Below are positions 22,832-29,497 of a stretch of 64,000 bases of DNA, one piece after another; within the stretch, counting starts at the first letter, position 1, and every line of letters starts with the position of its first letter. The DNA comes from Pseudonocardia cypriaca. Its GTDB lineage: Bacteria > Actinomycetota > Actinomycetes > Mycobacteriales > Pseudonocardiaceae. The notes beneath the pieces were generated by a model that saw nothing but the letters and a program-made list of their open reading frames with translations, was not told where the DNA came from and did no database searches. The translations under genes were made by a program, and so were the position numbers. Where the stretch lies: assembly GCF_006717045.1 (NCBI RefSeq), contig NZ_VFPH01000001.1, positions 1,550,001-1,614,000 of the forward strand. The letters run 5' to 3'.

Positions 22832-23263
22832 ATGGCGTTCCCCGACCGCATAGAGCGGACCATCGACCTCACCCATCCTCCGGAGAAGGTGTGGGCGGCG
22901 ATCACCACTGCCGAAGGCCTGGGCACCTGGTTCGGCAACGGGGCCACGATCGACCTGCGGCCGGGCGGCTCGGCGCGGCTGATGTGGGACGACGGCGCGT
23001 CGGCCGACCTGCGCGTCGAACGAGTCGAGGAGCCGGCGGTGTTCGCCTTCACCTGGCACATCTACGGACTCCCCGAGGACGACCCGCGCCGCACCTACGT
23101 CGAGTTCACGCTGGAACCGGCCGGGGCGGGGACCAGGCTGACCGTGGTCGAGAGCGGCTTCGCGCAGCTCTCCGACGACGCCTACCACAAGGCCTTCGAC
23201 GGCAACACCGACGGCTGGGGCCGGGAGCTGGCCGAGCTGGTCGACTACCTCGATGCCGCCTGA
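22832..23263 (+). CDS. SRPBCC (AHSA1-like) protein
   Basis: A 143-residue START-like fold protein (DRIERTIDLTHPPEKVWAAI at the N-terminus, WGRELAELVDYLDAA at the end). ATG 22832 is chosen because GGAGG lies 5 nt upstream. Such proteins bind hydrophobic ligands in a central cavity. It overlaps the downstream ArsR gene by 11 bp. SRPBCC-ArsR pairs are common and usually co-regulated. Confidence 0.85.
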   Translation: MAFPDRIERTIDLTHPPEKVWAAITTAEGLGTWFGNGATIDLRPGGSARLMWDDGASADLRVERVEEPAVFAFTWHIYGLPEDDPRRTYVEFTLEPAGAGTRLTVVESGFAQLSDDAYHKAFDGNTDGWGRELAELVDYLDAA

Positions 23264-23582
23264 CGCCGAGGGGATCGCCGAGCAGGTCTTCGTCGCACTG
23301 GCCGACCCGAGCAGGCGGGCCATCCTGGCCACGCTCGCGTCGCAGGGGCCGGCCACCGCGACGGACCTCGCCGAACGCCTGCCGATCACGCGGCAGGCGA
23401 TCGCCAAGCACCTGGCCCTGCTGTCGGAGGCGGGCCTGGTGACGGCGCAGCCGGGGGAGCGGCGGCGCGTGCGGTACCGGCTCCGCTCCGCTCCGATGCG
23501 GGTGGCGCAGCAGTTCCTCGCTGCGCTCGCCCGCGACTGGGACGGCTCCCTCGACGCATTGCAGGAACATCTCAACCGATGA
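23253..23582 (+). CDS. ArsR-family transcriptional regulator
   Basis: A 109-residue winged-helix repressor (FVALADPSRRAILATLASQG, then ITRQAIAKHLALLSEAGLV, about 40-60). There are no clear metal-binding Cys residues, so the ligand is probably not a metal; SRPBCC-linked ArsR proteins generally form this subgroup. Translationally coupled to the SRPBCC gene, it probably represses the pair. Confidence 0.9.
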   Translation: MPPDAEGIAEQVFVALADPSRRAILATLASQGPATATDLAERLPITRQAIAKHLALLSEAGLVTAQPGERRRVRYRLRSAPMRVAQQFLAALARDWDGSLDALQEHLNR

Positions 23583-23594
23583 GGGGCATCGACG

Positions 23595-24323
23595 ATGAGG
23601 ACACCACCGGTCGTCCCGAAGGACGAATGGGAAGCCGCCCACGCCCGGCTGCTCGTGAAGGAGAAGGAGCTGACTCGGGCCCGTGACGCGCTGGCCGCGC
23701 AGCGCCGCCGGATGCCGTGGCTGGCGGTGGAGGAGGAGTACGTGTTCGAGGGTCCCCGTGGCCGGGCGACCCTGCTCGACCTCTTCGAAGGACGCCGCCA
23801 GCTGATCGTCTACCGGGCCTTCTTCGAGCCGGGTGTGCACGGCTGGCCCGACCACGCCTGCGTCGGCTGCTCCATCATGGCCGACCAGGTGGCCGACGTC
23901 GCCCACCTGAACGCGCGCGACACGACCTTCGTCAACGTGTCGCGCGCGCCCCAGGCGGACATCGAGCGCGTGAAGGCGCGAATGGGCTGGACGATGCCCT
24001 GGTACACGATGACCGACTCCTTCGACGCGGACTTCGGTGTCGACCAGTGGCACGGCACGAACGTGTTCATCCGCGACGGCGAGCGGGTGTTCCGCACGTA
24101 CTTCGTCAACGGCCGCGGTGACGAGGCGTTGGGGAGTGCGTGGGCCTACCTCGACATCACGGCGCTGGGTCGCCAGGAGGAGTGGGAGGACTCGCCGGAG
24201 GGCTACCCGCAGACCAAGCCGTACGAGTGGTGGAACTGGCACGACGCGTACAGCGACACCGGGCCGACGGCGGGGCAGGAGCAGGTCCGCCGGGCCGTGG
24301 GGTCGGGGCTACTCGAGGACTGA
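23595..24323 (+). CDS. DUF899 thioredoxin-like protein
   Basis: A 242-residue DUF899 protein: helical N-terminus, then a thioredoxin-like domain (LIVYRAFFEPGVHGWPDHAC, about 75-95) with CVGCSIMADQ in place of a CxxC thioredoxin motif, and a C-terminal YEWWNWHDAY. Function unknown; often found beside ArsR/SRPBCC pairs, as here. It starts 12 bp after the ArsR stop and overlaps the convergent hydrolase by 15 bp. Confidence 0.85.
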   Translation: MRTPPVVPKDEWEAAHARLLVKEKELTRARDALAAQRRRMPWLAVEEEYVFEGPRGRATLLDLFEGRRQLIVYRAFFEPGVHGWPDHACVGCSIMADQVADVAHLNARDTTFVNVSRAPQADIERVKARMGWTMPWYTMTDSFDADFGVDQWHGTNVFIRDGERVFRTYFVNGRGDEALGSAWAYLDITALGRQEEWEDSPEGYPQTKPYEWWNWHDAYSDTGPTAGQEQVRRAVGSGLLED

Positions 24324-25106
24324 GCGGAGCCGGAGCGCGAACCGCTCGGGGTCCGAGACGAAACCGGTGTGGTCGCCCGGGAACAGCACCGGTTCGATGC
24401 CGAGGGCGCCGGCGAGGGCACGTGAGGTCCGGTCGCAGTGCTGGCCGGTCGAGTCCTCGCCGATCCCGATGACGAGCCGGGACGCCGCGGCGCGCAGCGC
24501 CGCGAGGTCGGGCTCCCAGTAGGCGGTGCCGCGGAGCTCGTGGTCGAACCAGCGGCGTTCATCGGCCAGTGCCTGCGGGTCCCGGTCGCCGCCGAACATC
24601 TGCTCGATCATCCCGTCCGGCAGGTCGATGCGGGTCATCTCCATGAACTTCTTCCACGCTCCGATCGCGTCGCCCGACCGGTAGGTGGCGATGATGTCCT
24701 CGTTCTGGGCGGTGAGCTGCTCGCGGTCGTCCAGGAGCGCGTAGAACGGCGGCTCGTGCGCGATGGCCGTGCGCACGAGCTCCGGGCGGGACTGGACGAG
24801 GGCGAGCACGGTGACCGCGCCACCGCTCGAACCGAACACGGCGGCCGGTCCCGCGTCGACGTGGGTGATGAGGCGGGCGAGGTCGTCCGCACGCAGCTCG
24901 GGGGTCGAGTCCTGACCCGGGTCGTCCAGCGGGCTGCGGTTGATGCCACGCGGGTCGGTGGTGACCACGGTGTGGTCGGCGGCGAGCAGGTCGGCGACCG
25001 GCGCGAACGCGTCGGCGTTCATGGGCGCGCCCGCGAGCACCACGAGCGGGCCGGAGCCACGCACCTCGTAGTGCAGGCGCGCGCCCGGGACGGTGAGGGT
25101 CGACAT
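24309..25106 (-). CDS. Alpha/beta hydrolase
   Basis: A 265-residue single-domain hydrolase. Oxyanion region VVLAGAPMNAD, nucleophile Ser in FGSSGGAVTVL (about 93), and catalytic His in FPGDHTGFVSDP near the end. The family covers esterases, haloperoxidases and epoxide hydrolases; no substrate can be assigned. It is followed upstream on the same strand by the SigJ-like gene. Confidence 0.85.
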   Translation of the reverse strand: MSTLTVPGARLHYEVRGSGPLVVLAGAPMNADAFAPVADLLAADHTVVTTDPRGINRSPLDDPGQDSTPELRADDLARLITHVDAGPAAVFGSSGGAVTVLALVQSRPELVRTAIAHEPPFYALLDDREQLTAQNEDIIATYRSGDAIGAWKKFMEMTRIDLPDGMIEQMFGGDRDPQALADERRWFDHELRGTAYWEPDLAALRAAASRLVIGIGEDSTGQHCDRTSRALAGALGIEPVLFPGDHTGFVSDPERFALRLRSVLE

Positions 25107-25169
25107 CGCGTTCCTCCTGAAGGGTCCGTGGAATCGGTCAGGAGGGGAGTCGCACGCGGCCGCCCGGAA

Positions 25170-26039
25170 TCATCGCTGCACCCGGTTGCCGGCCGGGAGC
25201 TTGGCGGGGTTGAGCACCGCGTCGATCTCCCGCAACCGGCCGGCCGGGTCGATGTCGAAGGAGAAGACCAGGAACGGCCGCCCGTCCGTGGTGACCAACG
25301 CACCAGGGCCGCCGTTCACCGTGGTGATCTCGACGCCGAGGTGCGGTGGCCAGAACGGGACCACCGAGACGAAGTACTCGGCCACCTCGCGGGCACCGCG
25401 CACGGGCTGCCTGGGCGTCTCCGACCTGCCGTCGGCGTCGGCGACGAACGTGACGTCGGGGGCGAGGACGGAGAGCAGCGCCGCGAGGTCACCGCCGATG
25501 GCCGCGGCCAGGAACCGTTCGGTCACCTCGCGGTGCTCGGAGGGGGCGGCCTCCCGCCGCGGCCGGCGCGCATCCACGTGCCGGCGCGCCCGGTACGCGA
25601 GCTGCCGCACCGCCCGCTCCGTGCGGCCGGTCATCTCCGCGATCTCGGCGTGGGAGAACCCGAACGCCTCGCGCAGGACGAAGACCGCGCGCTCGACCGG
25701 CGTGAGCGTCTCCAGCACGACGAGCAGGCCCATCGACAGCGACTCGGCCAGCTCGGCGCTCTCCTCGGCCCCCGGCGAGGTGAGGAGGGGCTCCGGCAGC
25801 CACGGGCCGACGTACGCCTCGCGCCTGGCCTTCACGCGCCGGAGCTGGTCCAGCGCCAGCCGCGTGACCAGCCGGAACAGGTACGCGCGCGGCTCTTCGA
25901 CCTCGGCGCGGTCGACCCGGTCCCAGCGCAGCCACGCCTCCTGGAGGACGTCCTCCGCGTCGGCCCGGGTGCCGAGCATCCGGTACGCCGCCCCGAAGAG
26001 GGCCTGCCGATGGCGCTCGAAGACCGAGTCGATCGTCAC
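25170..26039 (-). CDS. ECF sigma factor, SigJ-like, with SnoaL domain
   Basis: A 289-residue sigma factor. Region 2 is FGAAYRMLGTRADAEDVLQE (about 14-33), region 4 is LTPVERAVFVLREAFGFSHAEIAEMT (about 115-140), and the C-terminal SnoaL-like domain includes FLAAAIGGDLAALLSVLAPDV. Start GTG 26039 fits the family N-terminus (TIDSVFERHRQALFG). Divergent from the stand-alone SnoaL protein at 26122; both may share promoters. In SigJ-type factors the C-terminal domain modulates activity. Confidence 0.9.
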   Translation of the reverse strand: MTIDSVFERHRQALFGAAYRMLGTRADAEDVLQEAWLRWDRVDRAEVEEPRAYLFRLVTRLALDQLRRVKARREAYVGPWLPEPLLTSPGAEESAELAESLSMGLLVVLETLTPVERAVFVLREAFGFSHAEIAEMTGRTERAVRQLAYRARRHVDARRPRREAAPSEHREVTERFLAAAIGGDLAALLSVLAPDVTFVADADGRSETPRQPVRGAREVAEYFVSVVPFWPPHLGVEITTVNGGPGALVTTDGRPFLVFSFDIDPAGRLREIDAVLNPAKLPAGNRVQR

Positions 26040-26121
26040 ACCTCGACGTCTACCACCCCCGGCGTGTGACGTCCGGGCGCCGCCGCGCGTCGTGTCGTCG
26101 AAACCGAACAGGGAGGAACCC

Positions 26122-26520
26122 ATGACCTCGTCCACGGTCGACGCCAATCGCAACCTGGCATCGGAGCTCTTCGGGCGGCTCGACGCAGGCGACCTCGACG
26201 GCGCGCTCGCACTGCTCCACCCGGACTTCGTCTCGCACAACCCGCGGGTGGCGCACGATCCCGCGACGGCCACCGGGCTACAGGCGTTTGCCGACTTCTT
26301 CCGCGCGCCCGCGGGGAAGGCCCTGCTGGCGGCCGGGGCGGACGTCCGGCGGATCGTCGCCGACGATCCTCTCGTCGCCGTGCACAACCGCATCGCCCTG
26401 CCGACGGGTGATGTCGCCGCCGTCGACATCCTGCGCATCCAGGACGGTCTCGTGGCCGAGCACTGGGACGTCGTGCAGCCGGTTCCCGACGAACCCGCGA
26501 ACCCGCACGGCATGTTCTGA
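26122..26520 (+). CDS. SnoaL-like NTF2-fold protein
   Basis: A 132-residue cone-shaped NTF2-fold protein (LASELFGRLDAGDLDGALALLHPDFVSH, about 10-38; VDILRIQDGLVAEHWDVVQ at the end), with GGGAGG before ATG. Members include polyketide cyclases and small-molecule binders. It is divergent from the SigJ-like gene, whose own C-terminus has the same fold, suggesting a related ligand. Confidence 0.85.
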   Translation: MTSSTVDANRNLASELFGRLDAGDLDGALALLHPDFVSHNPRVAHDPATATGLQAFADFFRAPAGKALLAAGADVRRIVADDPLVAVHNRIALPTGDVAAVDILRIQDGLVAEHWDVVQPVPDEPANPHGMF

Positions 26521-26547
26521 GCGGGCCGCTCCCTTCGGCGGCGCGCG

Positions 26548-26913
26548 TCAGACCGGGGCCGACGTCGGGGTCGCCGACCAGTCCAGCACCAGCTCGGGCA
26601 GCGGTACCGGCAGGGGCTGGGTGAGGTCGAGCCCGTAGACGTCCTGGACGAACGCCCGGAACTTGACGTCGAACGGCTCCTGCGAGGTTGCGAGCCCCTC
26701 GAAGAACCGTGCCGGGTCGGCGGCCTCCACGACGAGGATCTCGATCGGGCCCTGCGGCGTCTGCTGCACCCACGACGTCGAGCGCTGCACGCCCAGCCTG
26801 CGGCGGGAGGCGTCGTACTCGGACCGGCGCTCGCCGGCGAAGGACGTCACGGCCGCCCGCCATGTCTCGTAGTTGTGGGGCGGGATGGGCATGGCGAGTG
26901 CGATCGTCGGCAT
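26548..26913 (-). CDS. Hypothetical protein, dimeric alpha/beta-barrel-like
   Basis: A 121-residue protein starting MPTIALAMPIPPHNYETWRA. The pattern of a beta strand, a helix with basic face (RSEYDASRRRLGVQRSTSWV) and a later strand ILVVEAADPARFFEGLATS resembles small ferredoxin-like ABM/EthD-type proteins, but no catalytic residues can be named. ATG 26913 fits better than a farther upstream ATG at 26979. Confidence 0.65.
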   Translation of the reverse strand: MPTIALAMPIPPHNYETWRAAVTSFAGERRSEYDASRRRLGVQRSTSWVQQTPQGPIEILVVEAADPARFFEGLATSQEPFDVKFRAFVQDVYGLDLTQPLPVPLPELVLDWSATPTSAPV

Positions 26914-26969
26914 GCCGGACGCTCGTGCCCGGCCCCTGCCGGCGTTACGCGGACGCTTCAATAGCCCGC

Positions 26970-27866
26970 ATGAAGGCATACGGCTTCACCCGGTACGGCG
27001 GCCCCGAGAACGAGGCGTTCCTCGACCTCCCGGTGCCCGAACCCGGGCCGGGCGAGCTCCTCGTGCGGGTGACGGCGTCGGGGGTGAACCCGGCCGACTG
27101 GAAGGTGCGTGCCGGGCTGCGCCGCGCCGAGCTACCCCTCGAACCGCCGGTGGCGCTGGGCCGCGAGGTGGCCGGCTCCGTGGAGCGGGTCGGGGCCGGC
27201 GTGTCGGGGTTCTCCCCGGGCGACGAGGTCTTCGGGGGCACCGTCGGCTCGGCGGGCGGGTGGGCGGAGTTCGCGCGGGTGCCGGCGTCGTTCGCGGCGC
27301 TGCGCCCGTCGGACGTCGCCCCCACCGACGCGGCGGTGCTGCCCGTCGCCGCGGCCACGGCGTACGACGCGGTCGTCCAGCTGGCACCGCCGCCGGGCGC
27401 GAGGGTGCTCGTGATCGGCGCGGGCGGCGGGGTCGGGCTGGCGGCGGTGCAGCTCGCCGTCGCCCGTGGGGTCGACGTCGTGGGCGTCGCGAGCGCGGGC
27501 AAGCACGAGCTGCTGGCCGAGCTGGGCGCCACCCCGCTCGCGCCCGGCGCCGAGGTGCCCGGCCGGGTCGACGCGGTGCTCGACCTCGTCGGCGGCGACG
27601 CATTGCGCAGCGCCGTCGCCGGGCTCGGCGGGAGCCCGTCCGCGATCGTCTCGGCGGCCGACCGCGCGGGCGTCGCGATGCTGGGCGGCCAGGCCGTTGC
27701 GCGGGTCCGCAGCGGTGAGCGCCTCGCCGCTGTCGCGCGCCTGGTGGCCGAAGGTGCCCTCGACCCGCACGTCACGCAGGTGCGGCCGTTCGACGAGGCC
27801 GGGAGCGCGCTGGCCGTCGTCGAGGGCGGGCACGCGCTGGGAAAGGTCGTCCTGCGGATCGAGTAG
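26970..27866 (+). CDS. NADP-dependent quinone oxidoreductase (MDR family)
   Basis: A 298-residue zinc-free medium-chain dehydrogenase/reductase. The GroES-like half has VTASGVNPADWKVRAG and GREVAGSVERVG, and the nucleotide fold has VLVIGAGGGVGLAAVQLA (about 145). Lacks the structural zinc Cys cluster, as expected for zeta-crystallin-like enzymes. Probably reduces quinones or enones with NADPH. Confidence 0.9.
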   Translation: MKAYGFTRYGGPENEAFLDLPVPEPGPGELLVRVTASGVNPADWKVRAGLRRAELPLEPPVALGREVAGSVERVGAGVSGFSPGDEVFGGTVGSAGGWAEFARVPASFAALRPSDVAPTDAAVLPVAAATAYDAVVQLAPPPGARVLVIGAGGGVGLAAVQLAVARGVDVVGVASAGKHELLAELGATPLAPGAEVPGRVDAVLDLVGGDALRSAVAGLGGSPSAIVSAADRAGVAMLGGQAVARVRSGERLAAVARLVAEGALDPHVTQVRPFDEAGSALAVVEGGHALGKVVLRIE

Positions 27867-27902
27867 GCCCCCGTCGTTGCGCGGCGCGGAGGGCGCGGCC
27901 GG

Positions 27903-28130
27903 TGGGCGGCCCGCTGGGAGACCGACGCCCGGTTCCGGCGCGGGCTGCGCATCGACACGGCCGTCTGGGGAGCCGTGCTGCTGATCCACGCGGTCGTGCA
28001 CGTCGTGCTCGTCTACACGCTGCCGATCGACCTCATCTCCCTGGTCACCACGGTGGCCTGGCTCGGGTCGCTGGCCCTCCTGATCACCTGGCACGTCTGG
28101 TACATCCGCAAGGAGAACCTGGAGGCCTGA
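27903..28130 (+). pseudogene. Two-TM protein remnant without a start codon
   Basis: The frame ending at TGA 28128-28130 encodes ARWETDARFRRGLRI followed by two hydrophobic segments (GAVLLIHAVVHVVLVYTLP and LVTTVAWLGSLALLITWHVW), a 2TM-domain pattern. It is closed upstream by the TAG of the oxidoreductase gene (27864), and no ATG, GTG or TTG occurs before GTG 27975, which lies inside the first membrane segment. It is a 5'-truncated gene or uses a rare start such as CTG. Confidence 0.45.
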
Positions 28131-28160
28131 CGTCCTGGCGGGCGCCCGGTGGGGGACCGG

Positions 28161-28421
28161 TCATTCGGAAGGCCCCCTCGGTTCGGGCACCCATCCCAGC
28201 GAGGACGCCGGGCACCCGAACAGGTCGTCGATCCGGCAGTCGCGGCGGTGGCACGCGCCCGCCAGCGTCGCCGGGTCGGTGCCCATGCGGAGGGTCAGCT
28301 CAACGAAGGTGCAGCAGTGCGCGTGGTCGCCGCGGATCGTGATGGCGCCGTCGTGGCAGCTCGTCGACTCGGGGTGCGAGCAGCTCTGCACCTGCGGCAC
28401 GTCGTCGTGGCCGGAGGTCAT
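28161..28421 (-). CDS. Small Cys/His-rich protein
   Basis: An 86-residue protein with many Cys and His (SCSHPES, SCHDGA, HAHCCTF, ACHRRDC, FGCP), likely to bind metal. Short Cys/His-rich actinobacterial proteins of this kind are mostly uncharacterised. No neighbour suggests a pathway. Confidence 0.5.
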   Translation of the reverse strand: MTSGHDDVPQVQSCSHPESTSCHDGAITIRGDHAHCCTFVELTLRMGTDPATLAGACHRRDCRIDDLFGCPASSLGWVPEPRGPSE

Positions 28422-28578
28422 TGCGGGAGTTTGAGCTGCTCATCGGGCTCGTGCCACGCAACGGAGGAGGCCTCGCCCGTGCCCGGGACGGCCTGTTGGC
28501 GGGCTGAGCAAGGGATTCGCCGTCGCAGCGGGGCGGGAACGGGGCGGAAAATGTAGCTGATCAGGTGACGTGTGTCCG

Positions 28579-28600
28579 TTCTCTGACTAAGGTCAGAGAA
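28579..28600. promoter_or_regulatory. MarR-type operator overlapping start codon
   Basis: TTCTCTGAC (28579-28587) and GTCAGAGAA (28592-28600) are perfect 9-bp arms with a 4-nt centre. The last base of the repeat is the A of the ATG of the MarR-GNAT gene, so a bound dimer would cover the start site. Confidence 0.65.
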
Positions 28601-29487
28601 TGGACGGGGCGATGGTGGCGCAGGTGCGCCGGTTCAACCGCACCGTGACGCAACGGGTCGGTGCCCTCCAGGACGAGTTCCTCGGACGCGGGCGGCCGCT
28701 CGGCGCCGCGCGCGTGCTCTGGGAGATCGGACCGGAGGGGCGGGACGTACGCACGCTGCGCACCGACCTCGGCCTCGACTCGGGCTATCTCAGCCGGCTG
28801 CTGCGCTCGCTCGAGGCCGACTCCCTGATCACCGTGGAGGCCGACCCGTACGACCGGCGCGTGCGGCTGGCCCGGCTCACCCCCGAGGGCGCCGCCGAGC
28901 GGGAGGCCCTCGACCGGCGAAGCGACGAGGTGGCCGCCGCGTTGCTCACGCCGCTCGCGCCACCTCAGCGAGATCGCCTGGCGGCCGCGATGGCCGAGGT
29001 CGAGCGGCTGCTATGGGCCGGCATGATCGAGGTCACGGTCGCCGATCCCGGCGACCCGGCCGCCCGCCATTGCCTCGGCGCGTACTTCGCGGAGCTCGAC
29101 AGTCGGTTCGACGCCGGTTTCGAGGTCGACCGGAGCAACCCGGCGTCGGACGACGGGATGCGCCCGCCCGCCGGGATCCTGCTGGTCGCGCGGCTCGGCG
29201 CCGAGCCGGTGGGGTGCGGGGCGCTGTTGTTCGGGGCGCACGGGGTGTGCGAGATCAAGCGGATGTGGGTGTCGGCAACCGTGCGCGGCACCGGGCTCGG
29301 GCGGCGGCTGCTCGGCGAGCTCGAGACGCACGCCGCTGCGTCCGGGGCGCGCGTGCTGCGGCTCGAGACGAACCGCGCGCTCGTCGAGGCGATCGCCCTC
29401 TACCGCTCCGCCGGCTACACGGAGGTCGACGCGTTCAACGACGAGCCGTACGCCCACCACTGGTTCGAGAAGCACCTCGCCGACTGA
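28600..29487 (+). CDS. MarR-GNAT fusion (regulator plus acetyltransferase)
   Basis: A 295-residue two-domain protein. The N-terminal MarR winged helix (about 1-140) has TLRTDLGLDSGYLSRLLRSL as recognition helix and DPYDRRVRLARLT as wing. The C-terminal GNAT domain (about 150-295) has the acetyl-CoA motif VRGTGLGRRLLGELE and ends YRSAGYTEVDAFND. Fusions of this kind are known in actinobacteria, with unknown substrates. No ribosome-binding site precedes the ATG and the operator palindrome touches it, so the transcript is probably leaderless and autoregulated. Confidence 0.9.
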   Translation: MDGAMVAQVRRFNRTVTQRVGALQDEFLGRGRPLGAARVLWEIGPEGRDVRTLRTDLGLDSGYLSRLLRSLEADSLITVEADPYDRRVRLARLTPEGAAEREALDRRSDEVAAALLTPLAPPQRDRLAAAMAEVERLLWAGMIEVTVADPGDPAARHCLGAYFAELDSRFDAGFEVDRSNPASDDGMRPPAGILLVARLGAEPVGCGALLFGAHGVCEIKRMWVSATVRGTGLGRRLLGELETHAAASGARVLRLETNRALVEAIALYRSAGYTEVDAFNDEPYAHHWFEKHLAD

Positions 29488-29497
29488 GCCGGGAAGC

